Shown here piece by piece: positions 27,738-35,326 of a stretch of 35,326 bases of DNA. The stretch's first letter is position 1, and each line of letters begins with the position of its first letter. This DNA comes from a virus. Where the stretch lies: IMG/VR virus record IMGVR_UViG_3300033150_002117, positions 1-35,326 of that record; one strand, written 5' to 3'. Below the pieces are notes generated by a model. That model was not told the origin of the DNA. It saw nothing but the letters and a program-made list of their open reading frames with translations, and did no database searches. A program made the translations under genes and the position numbers.

Positions 27738-28661
27738 ATGGACGAAGTACCGATCAATGAAATCATAGTTAAAGACCGCTACCGGAAAGACCTCGGAGAC
27801 CTGGAAGAGCTCAAACAAAGTATTGAACGTACCGGGCTTATGCACCCGGTTGTGCTTAACGCCAACAAGGAGCTGATCGCCGGACACAGACGGCTTGAAG
27901 CGTGTAAGCGGCTCGGATGGAAGACCATTCCCGCCGTGCTGCTTGAAACCGACAACGAGCTGCTTGCCCAGTACGAGGAGAATATCTGCCGCAAGGATTT
28001 CACCCCCTCTGAGGCTGTGGCCATACGGAGGGCGTTACGCGGAACCGGGCTGGATATCAAGGAGCTTACAGGTTACTCCGATCAGCTTCTTGCCAAAGCT
28101 GAGAAGGTGGTGGAAGCTGCGGAAAGGGATCCCGCCAAATACGCCCATATCAAAGAACAGATGGACGAAGAGCGGACGGTGACCCGCTTCTATGAGCAAA
28201 TCTACGGGAAGAAGGTCAAGCAGGAGCTCTCGCGGGAAGAAAAGACGCTGCTTAAGCGGGCGCAGGATATGTGGAACAGCCTGCCTCCCATTGTGCAGTT
28301 TGAGCTAAAAAAGTGGATCGAAAGGCAGAAACTGAAGCCGGTCTGGTCGGTGCCTGAAGACCTGCAAGGACTTGAGCTTTATGAGGCCGACCTCATGCTT
28401 TGCACCCACTGGGAGACGCTCAAGAACAAAATCATTGAGCTATATCCTGGAATTGACCCCGCTGCTGAGATCAAAAAGGCCCACGCTTGGGAATGGGTCC
28501 AGCCGCGCCGGCGCAAAAAAGACCGGATCAAGTTCTTCTTCAACTGGTGTAAGAAGGCTTACCAGATCCAAAAACAGAATGCCGGGCGCAAAAAGCGACA
28601 GTCCAAGAAGGAGAAGATCATAACGCTCAATCGGCAGGATAAGGAGGAAACGCCGTGGTAA
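27738..28661 (+). CDS. ParB/Srx-domain protein with basic C-terminal region
   Basis: A 307-residue protein. Residues 1-90 form a ParB/sulfiredoxin-type N-domain: a helix with LEELKQSIERTGLMHPVVLN (in part), then ELIAGHRRLEACKRLGW (48-64, with GHRR), which holds the nucleotide-binding GxxRR-type motif. A helical region and a very basic C-terminus (RRKKDRIKFFFNWCKKAY, then KNAGRKKRQSKKEK-like KRQSKKEK) suggest DNA binding. AAGGAGG lies 8 bases before the ATG at 27738 but only 3 before the ATG at 27732. Phage ParB-like proteins control partition, or act as regulators or nucleases next to methylases; here it directly follows a methylase. Confidence 0.85.
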   Translation: MDEVPINEIIVKDRYRKDLGDLEELKQSIERTGLMHPVVLNANKELIAGHRRLEACKRLGWKTIPAVLLETDNELLAQYEENICRKDFTPSEAVAIRRALRGTGLDIKELTGYSDQLLAKAEKVVEAAERDPAKYAHIKEQMDEERTVTRFYEQIYGKKVKQELSREEKTLLKRAQDMWNSLPPIVQFELKKWIERQKLKPVWSVPEDLQGLELYEADLMLCTHWETLKNKIIELYPGIDPAAEIKKAHAWEWVQPRRRKKDRIKFFFNWCKKAYQIQKQNAGRKKRQSKKEKIITLNRQDKEETPW

Positions 28662-29305
28662 ACGTCAAGCAGCGCAAGCGGTTTATAACCAAGTATGAAG
28701 CGCGGTGGGGAGCATGGCCGGGGTGGGAAGATGAGAATATAGCCCTGGAATGGTACAAGCTCATAGATAAGCTGAAACGGGATGAGATAGATCAGCTATT
28801 TGAAATCGTCGCCTCAACGCAGGAAGGGTCCTGGAAGCCCAGGCTACAGGAGTTCGAGCGGGGCTATCGAGAGCTTTTGATCGATCAAGGCCGCATGACC
28901 GGGGAACCGCCGGCTTGCGGGTGCATTTACTGCAACGATACGGGCTGGCTTTGGTGCCTGGCCGTCTGGGAAAACGGCACTCCAACGGTTACCACAGATC
29001 CCGAACGCGGCAAGCTGGTAAGAACTGCTCTGCCCTGTATTTGCCCCCGGGGAAGGCTCAGAGAAAAGGGCACAAGAATCAAGTCGGAGGTCCTCCAGGC
29101 AGGAAGGGAGCAGAGAAGGGGAGAAATCGAGCGCCTTGCCTCTGAATGGGAAAAGGGGAAAGCCCCCCAGTGGTTCAGCGAGTTCAATGCTCAAAGAGGG
29201 GGACGCCAAAGGGAAACCGTAAGTCCTGAGGTTGTCTGCAAGGCGCTTATCTGGAGATCGGAAAAACTCAGAGAGGAGGACGACGGATGGTCCGTGGATA
29301 CCTGA
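28655..29305 (+). CDS. Zinc-knuckle protein, possible helicase-loader-like replication protein
   Basis: A 216-residue protein with GTG start overlapping the ParB-like stop; AAGGAGG lies before it. The N-terminal part, LEWYKLIDKLKRDEIDQLF and WKPRLQEFERGYREL, resembles the helical N-terminus of small phage helicase-loading proteins (G39P-like), which is a weak similarity. A cysteine group CGCIYCNDTGW (about 88-98) with CICP at about 130 looks like a zinc site of the C-x-x-C type. No Walker motif is seen, so it is not a DnaC ATPase. If it is a loader, it acts on the host helicase, since no phage helicase is visible. Confidence 0.7.
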   Translation: MVNVKQRKRFITKYEARWGAWPGWEDENIALEWYKLIDKLKRDEIDQLFEIVASTQEGSWKPRLQEFERGYRELLIDQGRMTGEPPACGCIYCNDTGWLWCLAVWENGTPTVTTDPERGKLVRTALPCICPRGRLREKGTRIKSEVLQAGREQRRGEIERLASEWEKGKAPQWFSEFNAQRGGRQRETVSPEVVCKALIWRSEKLREEDDGWSVDT

Positions 29306-29910
29306 TCGCAAAGTATAGAGGAGCTACGCCTGCAGAAGTGAAGGAGAATATCCGGCTTGCCGAGGAGGCCACAGAAAGCCTCTGGAAGCTCGGTGTGGCC
29401 TGCTATTGCCGCCACCTGCTTACAGCCTTCTTCGAGGACGAGGGCAACTGGGAAGCGCTCCAGCGGGGCCACAGGACCTGGCTTGCCTACGCTGAGGTGG
29501 CCTATTGTCTGGAGGGGTGGGGTGACGATCCGGATTGCATGACCGAGGTTGAAGCCGCCCGGGAGCTTGAAATCCCGATCGTCACCTCCCACACAGACCT
29601 GCTCCTGGTCCTGCAGAAGATCAAAGAAGGCCGGATCAGCGACATAGAACCCGCTCAGAAGGCCCAAGACCCCTACGTCGGGAAAACCTTCGCCGTGTGG
29701 GTCGGTCGGCAGGTTGTGCCGGTTCAGATCATAGCCGAGCGGTTGAACGGCGGCTGGTACGGGATAAACCTGAAAAGCGGCCGCAGGCTGACTATCACAA
29801 ACCCGCAAAGACTGCTCTACAGATGGAACGCAGGGAAAGAGCCGAAAAGGAAGGGAGAACGCAAAAATGCGCCGCGCCGAGCCCATTCTAATGCTCAGGT
29901 TCAAAAGTAA
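29287..29910 (+). CDS. DUF4406-like (nucleoside deoxyribosyltransferase-like) protein with extra C-terminal domain
   Basis: A 207-residue protein. Residues 1-100 follow the DUF4406 pattern, a relative of nucleoside 2-deoxyribosyltransferase: IAKYRGATPAEVKENIRLAEEA, LWKLGVACYCRHLLT, then LEGWGDDPDCMTEVEAARELEIPIV near residue 76-100, where the conserved Gly-Trp and Glu lie. Residues 130-180 form an added domain with AVWVGRQVVPVQIIAERL and WYGINLKSGRRLTI, likely an SH3-like or chromo-like barrel. The C-terminus is basic. The protein may modify or salvage nucleotides, or bind nucleotide-like signals; the family assignment is by pattern only. Confidence 0.65.
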   Translation: MVRGYLIAKYRGATPAEVKENIRLAEEATESLWKLGVACYCRHLLTAFFEDEGNWEALQRGHRTWLAYAEVAYCLEGWGDDPDCMTEVEAARELEIPIVTSHTDLLLVLQKIKEGRISDIEPAQKAQDPYVGKTFAVWVGRQVVPVQIIAERLNGGWYGINLKSGRRLTITNPQRLLYRWNAGKEPKRKGERKNAPRRAHSNAQVQK

Positions 29911-30196
29911 GTACGAGGAACGATACGCCCAAAGGCTCGAAGTGCTTAAAAGGGCCGGGGAAATCCTCGATTGGATCTACGAACCGCTCAGCCTGCATAT
30001 CGGCGAGGGAGCCTGGTACAAGCCGGACTTCCTGGTCCTGCTGCCCGATAACAAGGTTGAACTGCACGAGGTCAAAGGCCGCCCGCGGGAGGCCGGCATC
30101 GTGCGGTACAAGGTCGCTAAGCGACTGTATGGCCATATATGGACGTTTCGATACGTAACGTGGGACAGCAAACACAAAAGCTGGTCGTTCAGATAG
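29867..30196 (+). CDS. DUF1064-like PD-(D/E)XK nuclease
   Basis: A 109-residue nuclease-like protein. It contains YEERYAQRL (residues 16-24, the family's first Glu), YKPDFLVLLPDNKVELHEVKG (51-71 in parts: YKPDF and ELHEVKG), with D and E/K of the PD-(D/E)XK site, and the final WTFRYVTWD. This is the DUF1064 pattern, thought to be a phage Holliday-junction-like endonuclease. The start at 29867 has GGAGAACGCAAAA before it and overlaps the previous gene by 44 bases. Confidence 0.85.
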   Translation: MRRAEPILMLRFKSKYEERYAQRLEVLKRAGEILDWIYEPLSLHIGEGAWYKPDFLVLLPDNKVELHEVKGRPREAGIVRYKVAKRLYGHIWTFRYVTWDSKHKSWSFR

Positions 30197-30211
30197 GAAA
30201 GGAGGAATAGC

Positions 30212-30481
30212 ATGAAGTACAGTGAACGCGACCTGGTAAAAGATGTCCCTCTCGGTCTTATGCTGCAGCAGGCTGCAAAATGCCTGGAATGGGCATACGA
30301 CGCCATGGAAGAGGCCCACTGCGAGGCGCTACGGCAGAAAAGACCTGCCAGCTTCATAGCCGAAATCAAACGCAGAGCCAAGAGCTTCCAGAAATCCGCA
30401 GGAGCGGTACATACCCTGGCGCATGCAGTGCTCAACGGAATGCATAAGGTACACAGGAAAAGGAGCAAGAAGAGCCGATGA
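30212..30481 (+). CDS. Small helical basic protein
   Basis: An 89-residue protein, not recognised: MKYSERDLVKDVPLGLMLQQ, then CLEWAYDAMEEAHCEAL and a basic, His-rich tail (HKVHRKRSKKSR). AAAGGAGGAATAGC precedes the ATG. It overlaps the next gene by 4 bases (ATGA). Confidence 0.78.
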   Translation: MKYSERDLVKDVPLGLMLQQAAKCLEWAYDAMEEAHCEALRQKRPASFIAEIKRRAKSFQKSAGAVHTLAHAVLNGMHKVHRKRSKKSR

Positions 30482-30759
30482 TCGTACCAGCCTATAAGGA
30501 GCTGATCAAAACCCCGAAAGACGCCCGAAAGAGACTTCAACTGCTAAAAACGATCAGAACCAAAGCCCCTTTCATCTCAAGCCTGCTTGATACCGAGCTT
30601 ACTAATCTTGAAATGGCATTCATGCTGATCACTAAGTGGGAAAGGGAGAACCTGCAGGAGGCAATTGTCCATGTGGGAAACGTCACGATTGAAAAGACTC
30701 CAGAAGGCTGGACAGTCAAAGCATTTTGCAATGTCATCCCGCCGGCTGAGCTCAATTAA
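30478..30759 (+). CDS. Last gene of the P4 operon, hypothetical
   Basis: A 93-residue protein, not recognised. The first half is basic and helical (MIVPAYKELIKTPKDARKRL), the second has a strand-rich region (EAIVHVGNVTIEKTPEGW). The ATG overlaps the stop of the previous gene (ATGA). After it the convergent minus-strand terminator begins. Confidence 0.75.
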   Translation: MIVPAYKELIKTPKDARKRLQLLKTIRTKAPFISSLLDTELTNLEMAFMLITKWERENLQEAIVHVGNVTIEKTPEGWTVKAFCNVIPPAELN

Positions 30760-30791
30760 AAGCGGAAGCCCCGCAATGGCAGAGCTTCCGC
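30758..30791 (-). terminator. Minus-strand terminator of the tail/lysis operon
   Basis: On the minus strand GCGGAAGC (30791-30784) and GCTTCCGC (30769-30762) form a perfect 8-bp stem with a 14-base loop, followed by TTTTAATT. On the plus strand the same dyad has no T-run. It lies between the convergent ends of the P4 operon and the leftward lysis-region genes. Confidence 0.7.
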
Positions 30792-30812
30792 AGACACGAA
30801 AGGAGGAACAAC

Positions 30813-31025
30813 TCAGGACTTGCGTCCGCTCGCCGCCTTCCCCCCTTTGAGGGCGCGCAGTCCGTCCTCAACGGCGACGGTGGCCGCACCGCCCAGAGCT
30901 ATGGCGACAAGCAGCTTGATTGTCTCTGAGTCCAGTTTCAAAACGTCCTTCAACGCTACAAGAATAAGCACGATGATCGTCAGGAGAAACTTCCTTCCCC
31001 CGGCGTCGTAAATGAACTCCCGCAT
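30813..31025 (-). CDS. Holin-like two-helix membrane protein
   Basis: A 70-residue protein with two membrane helices (about residues 12-31, FLLTIIVLILVALKDVL; and 37-55, KLLVAIALGGAATVAVEDG) and a short basic tail (ALKGGKAASGRKS). Size and layout fit a phage holin. AAGGAGGCGAGTCC precedes the ATG. It lies in a cluster of small genes after the tail fibre, the usual lysis place, although no endolysin is visible in the window. The call is by layout only. Confidence 0.7.
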   Translation of the reverse strand: MREFIYDAGGRKFLLTIIVLILVALKDVLKLDSETIKLLVAIALGGAATVAVEDGLRALKGGKAASGRKS

Positions 31026-31037
31026 GGACTCGCCTCC

Positions 31038-31334
31038 TTACTTTGTAAGCGCTTTAAGGGCCAGCTTCACAGCCAGCGTGAAAAGATCGGCCAGAAGCAT
31101 AGCCGTGTCCTCACCGGCAGCTATAGCATGCCTCACCGCAAGAAGCTTTGCCTGCGCTCTAAGTAGCGTCAGCTCCTTGTGCACGTCTTCGCCTGCCTGT
31201 GCCCGTAACATGACAAGCTGGAGATTCTTCGCAATCTCGTGAGCATAAATGCCCAAGTCGGTAGCCTGCGGTCCGGCCAGCTTCGCGGCAATGTCCTGGA
31301 CGATCTTCTCCAGTTCTTCACGGCTGTTGCTCAT
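31038..31334 (-). CDS. Helical protein of the lysis region
   Basis: A 98-residue, predominantly helical protein: REELEKIVQDIAAKLAGPQ, YAHEIAKNLQLVMLRAQ and the C-terminal ALLADLFTLAVKLALKALTK-like helix (LLADLFTLAVKLALKAL). The last helix is amphipathic and could touch the membrane. GGAGGCTACAG precedes the ATG, which overlaps the upstream lipoprotein-like gene by 17 bases. It may be a spanin or holin partner by position, but no motif decides. Confidence 0.75.
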   Translation of the reverse strand: MSNSREELEKIVQDIAAKLAGPQATDLGIYAHEIAKNLQLVMLRAQAGEDVHKELTLLRAQAKLLAVRHAIAAGEDTAMLLADLFTLAVKLALKALTK

Positions 31335-31551
31335 CTGTAGCCTCCTCTAACAAAAGCGTAAGCTGCTTCGCAGTGTCAAGCCTGATCTGCTTCTGCAGCT
31401 CGTCCAGGTTCGGATCAGCCTCAACGTAGGCTTGATACTCCGGGCCGATCACCGACCAAGCCTCTTGCACGGCTTCGGCAAACTGCCGGTTCACAACGCA
31501 GCCGAAAGAACAAAGCAGGACCAGCGATGCACAAAAGCGCAAACAGCGCAT
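31318..31551 (-). CDS. Small lipoprotein-like secreted protein (spanin-like)
   Basis: A 77-residue protein with a signal peptide (MRCLRFCASLVLLCSFGC). The cleavage site would be a lipobox-type -SFGC, with Cys at residue 18, though the -3 residue is not the usual Leu. The mature part is mostly helical (LDELQKQIRLDTAKQLTLL) and contains YQAYVEADPNLD, a phrase I associate with small phage proteins of the lysis region. AAAGGAGGTGCTCTT precedes the ATG. A role like an outer-membrane spanin (Rz1) is possible from its size, its signal and its place. Confidence 0.7.
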   Translation of the reverse strand: MRCLRFCASLVLLCSFGCVVNRQFAEAVQEAWSVIGPEYQAYVEADPNLDELQKQIRLDTAKQLTLLLEEATDEQQP

Positions 31552-31564
31552 AAGAGCACCTCCT

Positions 31565-31909
31565 TTAGGAAACGTTGGTTAGATTCACAACGTAAAAGGA
31601 CAATTCGTCCTTAAGGGGCAAATTCGACCCCTTATCGCTATCGTAGGTCGCCTCAACCGTTAGAATTCGTTGCCCCACGTCTGACTCTGAAGCCTGTAAA
31701 GCAAGGTCGTCGCCTCTGAGCACAATGGAGACACTGCTTGCGGGGCTTATGGACACGTCTTGCCTGCTGTTTATGACATTGCCAGCGCTGTCCGTTAATG
31801 TCCACTTAATGCTATTGGGCGACACAGAGTTGCCATCCTCGTCTTTAAACGTGAGGGTGACAATGTAGGTGCTCTGTTCGATGGCTGGTATCGTTGCTTT
31901 TATCGGCAT
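31565..31909 (-). CDS. Ig-like beta-sandwich protein, virion accessory
   Basis: A 114-residue protein with a pattern of immunoglobulin-like strands: TYIVTLTFKDEDGNSVSP, IKWTLTDSAGNVINS (about 40-54) and ILTVEATYDS. Such domains occur on phage tails and capsids. Its ATG shares bases with the stop of the frame-shifted upstream gene (TAATG) and has no strong ribosome binding site, so it relied on translational coupling. If that gene is broken, expression here may fall. Confidence 0.75.
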   Translation of the reverse strand: MPIKATIPAIEQSTYIVTLTFKDEDGNSVSPNSIKWTLTDSAGNVINSRQDVSISPASSVSIVLRGDDLALQASESDVGQRILTVEATYDSDKGSNLPLKDELSFYVVNLTNVS

Positions 31910-32353
31910 TAGCTACTCGACGCTGTAATGTCATATTGCACGTTAAGGGTATCACCGCTCTGCAATGACCTGTCGCCTCCGGTAAAGGCTCCAGCCGCAA
32001 GCAATGTGCCGCTTGTCCCACCTTTGGTGGAATCGCTGCGAAGAATTGGATACTGTCTGGCCACTACGGGAACCACTATAAGCCGGCCTGGCGGTTTCGC
32101 TATAAGCCGTCACTTCAGACCACCCCGAATGCGAACTCATTGTATCTCCAGCGGCCACGCTCGGGGTCCCGTCAGTGAGCCCGACATACCACGAAGTAAT
32201 TTGGGTACCGCTCAAGAGCCCGACATCAAGGAAATAGTCGAGCCCTGCGTTTACGACGAGGTTTTCAAACTCGTCTTCCCATTTCAACTTCCCATCGGGG
32301 CCAAAACACTGGACCTTGAATTTGCCTTGAAGTTTTGTTGCGTCCTTTCTCAT
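31909..32353 (-). pseudogene. Tail-associated gene, internal deletion with frameshift
   Basis: The N-terminal frame (start ATG 32353, AAGGAGGACC upstream) gives MRKDATKLQGKFKV, then NLVVNAGLDYFLDVGLLSG and YVGLTDGTPSVAAGDTMSSH, a familiar phage tail-fibre-neighbour pattern, up to SGQTVSNSS. It then loses sense and stops at 31952. The proper C-terminus is in another phase: SDSTKGGTSGTLLAAGAF, then SLQSGDTLNVQYDIT, ending at the TAA at 31909-31911. About 50 bases normally found between (SASKATFTINA-like) appear missing, near 32038-32046. This is a real lesion or an assembly error. Confidence 0.8.
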
Positions 32354-32381
32354 CTCGTTCGGTCCTCCTTGAAAACCGTTC

Positions 32382-35326
32382 TCACTGCTCGATGCTCCTG
32401 ATAGTTATAACAAGTGCGGGCTTATTAAAGGCCGCCTGCATTTCCGGCCTCGCAACCGCAATTGTAAGAAACAGTTGTCCGCTTACAAGTGTTATTCCCG
32501 AAGAACTTGACTCAGCGAAGTGCAGAGAAACCCCTGTCATGCCAGCGGCCACAAGCGCTTCAGCCAACGTCTCAGCGAATGCGAGAGGACTGGCACTTGT
32601 ACATACCGCCAAGGCAGCACCGCCAGCTTCGCCCAACGCAAGAAGGGAGCTCGAAAGCTGTTTAGCGACGGTGACTGTTCTACTGGTTATCGATTGAGCG
32701 GAAAACGCCTGTTGCGTACCTTGTTCTATAGTCGCTGTCCCGCTGACATCTTCCGAGAAAGCCGCAGCAGCAGCGACAGCGTTTATTGCTTGGAGCGCAC
32801 TTCCGATTGCGGTTTGCGCCACAAAACCGCCTACACGGGAAGCATGGACAACGCCTACGGAGTTGATTTGGCTGGCAAGCTGCAACTGTACTTCCGTTAA
32901 AGCCGATGCCAAGCCCTCCACTGCCGCCGTTTGCGCAGAGGTGAATGCAAGGCTGCCCAAAACATCAGAGCCGCCGACTATGAATGCAGTCTCCTGCGAT
33001 CCTATCGCTGCATCGGAGGTTGATTGAGCTACTAATGACGCCTGGTCTGAAGATGTCCCAGTTACATCAAGTGCTGAAATGTTTGACTTTTCGGCCACCA
33101 AAGAGCCAGACAAGGCTGCAGCTTGCATAAAAGCAGAAGAAAGCGAGGATGAAGTTGTAAGCGATCCGGTCTCCTGCGTGGTTTGACTGAAGGATGAACC
33201 GCCACTGAGTGCCAGCAATAAGCGGGAAATTTCCTGTTCGGATAGCGCAACAGCGCTCGACCGAGACATTACGGTAGAAAGAGCACCGCCATCTGATGTA
33301 GCTTCGCTGAATGCATCTGTCACATCAGCACCAGCGAGCAAAACACTCTGACGCCCCTCACCGAGGAGAGCGGAAGACACCACAGCGCTGTCATAGATTT
33401 GCCCAGCAGAAACCAAGATCTCTTGTGGCTGAAAAATTTGCCAAGGATCATTAGCAAGAGCAGCAATCTCTGCGTCAGTTAGAGCTCGATTATATATGTA
33501 GACAAGATGAATCTTGCCAAGGTAATAATCTTGTACCACGTCAGGGGCGTTTCGTCTGGCACCTATTAGCGTTGGCGTTTCAACCATCGCTGGGTCTGGT
33601 AAGCCGGAAGCCGTTGTTGAGATTCTGCCATCAAGATAGGCTTTAACATCACCTGCAGAATTCCGCGAAAAGGCAATTGCGTACTTTTCTCCTGCAGTAA
33701 GCGTTTCTGACAGCGCTATGTTATGGTCAGAATCGTCAGGTTCTTCGTACCATAGTCCAGCCGTATCAGGCCCACTTGAGTGGTTTATCCTGACGATGTA
33801 TTGCGCTTTATCGTCCGTCCAATCTTCCCCTCGCCCAATAACTGCACGGATATCGCTACTTACATCGTCGGGCTCAATTACCGCAAATAGAGTGTAAACT
33901 TTTATATTGAGCGTCCCATTATCCTCGATCTGTAAATACCCATTGCTGCCGTTAAAATCAAGAGCAGGACCAGTTGGTGTCATCACCCAGTTAACGCCTC
34001 CTTGAAAAGATGCGCGATTCTGGGCTCCCGAAAGGTCCCAAGCAAGTTTGCCGCCCGCTTCATTGAATGGAAGACATAATACCAGTCCATAAGCCAGGGG
34101 ATGTTCTGAATTAAGAAGCCAGCCTCGAACTGGCTTTCTAAGACTTCTAATCTCAAGTGGTTTTACGGCAGATGGCGTTGCTGGATACGCCGTCGATGAG
34201 CCGAGCACCAGACTCTCTGAAACAGTTGCGGCCATAGGGCCAACAGCTGTTACAGAGGTTGTAAGCGTCGCGGTATCCTCAAGTCGCTCTGCCCAGCAGT
34301 ATCTAAAAGCAGTAGTGGTATAGCTGCCAGCCTCCCTGACCAGAACCATGCGAAATGCGCCCTGGGAGTGTTCGAAAGCTAATCCCTCGACCTGACCTTC
34401 GAGTTCGTGTTGAAATTTAGAAAGTACTGCTCCATCGGGTAGAGAAATCTGAAGAACGCATCTTCGGTCCGCTGTGCTGTCGCGGGTAAGAAGAAAAATC
34501 GAGTTTGGGAGCTTATAAGGATCGGGCAGCAAAGAGCCGTGGCAAAGATCAGCTAATGAAACTGGCGACGCAACGCCATCAGCGCCATCTACGATCCCAG
34601 CGCCGGTGTAGGTAAAGAGACGGTTCTGTACGGGATTACCGTTGTCGTTGGTCTGATTGATATCAACCTCCCAGATCCCGACATCACTTTCCGTATCTGA
34701 TTGGTTGGACACATAAAAGAGATCTTGCAAGGGATCGTATGTCAATCCTTCACAACCTTCGCCCCCGTATGTGCCTGAATAACGCGGAATCTCGTCCAGA
34801 GTATAACTTGTAACGTCTCCTGCGTCTAAACTTGTCTGGCCGGCAGAAAAAGGAAAGAGATGCAACTTTGCATAAGCGCTTGTAGACCCTTCGTCCAGAA
34901 CGGCGTAGTCGTAAGAAGTCAACCAATCACCAACATACTCGATACCTTCCGTGTCACTAAAAACGCTGCTTGGCAAATTAACCGCCGAGGTCTGAACATT
35001 GTTAAAATCTGCGTCGTACTCGCACATTTGTAGACCATCGTCTACAACGGCGATGGTCTTACGATCGGGGGCATAACATGCACCGCTGGCTTCGTCCATT
35101 GCGGACCCGATACGAAGATCGGTTGCAAGCTCTTCTCGAAAACTAAGGGAGTTAAAAATCTCTGGGTCGCTGGTGAAAGGCGTTTCAAGATACGTATCGT
35201 TGGTCTTAATCATGAAGTAATCATCGGACCCAGAGCCGTTATAGAAGCGAAATTCAATGGCTAATCGGTCACTGAACGAGGTTCCTGTCCAGCTACTGGG
35301 ACTAAAGGTCCAGCTATAGGAGTTAT
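32382..35326 (-). CDS. Large tail fibre / tail-tip protein with propeller-like and LamG domains, partial
   Basis: The open frame runs to the right edge, so the first ATG (35213) is internal and the real start is outside the window. Before it come SWTFSPSSWTGTSF and RLAIEFRFYNGSGSDDYF. Then there is a region of repeated strands with CEGLTYDPLQDLFYVSNQ, like an SdiA-regulated-type propeller; a LamG/concanavalin-like domain from about LVLCLPFNEAGGKLAWDLSG to IYNRALTDAEIAAL, which could bind host sugars; and about 340 residues of Ser/Ala/Leu-rich degenerate repeats (for example SSALLGEGRQSVLLAG). The end is TGA near 32382. Probably a receptor-binding tail fibre. Confidence 0.85.
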   Translation of the reverse strand, partial: NSYSWTFSPSSWTGTSFSDRLAIEFRFYNGSGSDDYFMIKTNDTYLETPFTSDPEIFNSLSFREELATDLRIGSAMDEASGACYAPDRKTIAVVDDGLQMCEYDADFNNVQTSAVNLPSSVFSDTEGIEYVGDWLTSYDYAVLDEGSTSAYAKLHLFPFSAGQTSLDAGDVTSYTLDEIPRYSGTYGGEGCEGLTYDPLQDLFYVSNQSDTESDVGIWEVDINQTNDNGNPVQNRLFTYTGAGIVDGADGVASPVSLADLCHGSLLPDPYKLPNSIFLLTRDSTADRRCVLQISLPDGAVLSKFQHELEGQVEGLAFEHSQGAFRMVLVREAGSYTTTAFRYCWAERLEDTATLTTSVTAVGPMAATVSESLVLGSSTAYPATPSAVKPLEIRSLRKPVRGWLLNSEHPLAYGLVLCLPFNEAGGKLAWDLSGAQNRASFQGGVNWVMTPTGPALDFNGSNGYLQIEDNGTLNIKVYTLFAVIEPDDVSSDIRAVIGRGEDWTDDKAQYIVRINHSSGPDTAGLWYEEPDDSDHNIALSETLTAGEKYAIAFSRNSAGDVKAYLDGRISTTASGLPDPAMVETPTLIGARRNAPDVVQDYYLGKIHLVYIYNRALTDAEIAALANDPWQIFQPQEILVSAGQIYDSAVVSSALLGEGRQSVLLAGADVTDAFSEATSDGGALSTVMSRSSAVALSEQEISRLLLALSGGSSFSQTTQETGSLTTSSSLSSAFMQAAALSGSLVAEKSNISALDVTGTSSDQASLVAQSTSDAAIGSQETAFIVGGSDVLGSLAFTSAQTAAVEGLASALTEVQLQLASQINSVGVVHASRVGGFVAQTAIGSALQAINAVAAAAAFSEDVSGTATIEQGTQQAFSAQSITSRTVTVAKQLSSSLLALGEAGGAALAVCTSASPLAFAETLAEALVAAGMTGVSLHFAESSSSGITLVSGQLFLTIAVARPEMQAAFNKPALVITIRSIEQ

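Noticed and set aside
30762-30791. The dyad after 30759 as the plus-strand terminator of the P4 operon
   Set aside because: There is no T-run on the plus-strand side. The T-rich tail lies on the minus-strand side.

Overview
The window is most of the genome of a tailed double-stranded DNA phage (Caudoviricetes), or a prophage of that type. The head genes are of the HK97 type: terminase, portal, prohead protease and an HK97-fold capsid with an N-terminal scaffold. The tail genes fit a long tail, and no sheath gene is seen, so a siphovirus is the simplest reading. The DNA looks GC-rich by eye and almost every gene has a strong AGGAGG ribosome binding site. The host cannot be named from the sequence. 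Two lipoprotein-like genes would suit a diderm host, but this is inference. No integrase, DNA polymerase, helicase, tape measure or endolysin is visible.

Layout. (1) 1-9930, minus strand: morphogenesis operon read right to left: small terminase, large terminase, portal, a small membrane/coiled-coil protein, prohead protease, major capsid, a small unknown, head-tail connector, gp10-like protein, tail terminator-like protein, tail tube, then a partial gene running off the left edge. (2) 9975-13252, plus strand: small accessory genes behind promoter P1, ending in a lipoprotein. (3) 13253-15294: about 2 kb without a convincing gene, dense in dyads and repeats, ending in promoter P2. (4) 15295-17090: six tightly packed orphan genes with a base composition unlike the flanks. 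(5) 17091-17729: a three-arm attenuator-like element, an array of 15-bp iterons, and promoter P3. (6) 17730-20421: seven small plus-strand genes ending at a terminator, which lies inside a convergent minus-strand gene at 20406-20696. (7) 20697-21410: intergenic repeats and a minus promoter with a palindromic operator. (8) 21411-21787: a minus-strand helix-turn-helix gene with a structured leader. (9) 21919-30759, plus strand, promoter P4: a long operon with a probable single-strand annealing protein, a Cas4/RecB-like Fe-S nuclease, a Dam-type methylase, a ParB-like protein, a zinc-knuckle protein, a DUF4406-like protein and a DUF1064-like nuclease. (10) 30758-35326, minus strand: lysis-region small genes, a frameshifted tail-associated gene, and a large LamG-containing tail protein running off the right edge. 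Both ends lie in minus-strand tail genes, as expected if a circular or permuted phage map was cut inside the tail module.

The most unusual content is regulatory and paralogous. Four plus-strand promoters share TATAAT-N5-GTAGAGA. Two of them also share a 34-bp upstream element. A 16-bp motif (AAAAGG-N5-TTACC) recurs at least six times, only in non-coding DNA. At least five, probably seven, small proteins spread over these operons belong to one divergent family (PGKW / LFAF / ELWE / FW / GTV-K-L-R motifs). Together these suggest a co-regulated set of early or accessory operons that grew by gene duplication; their function is unknown.
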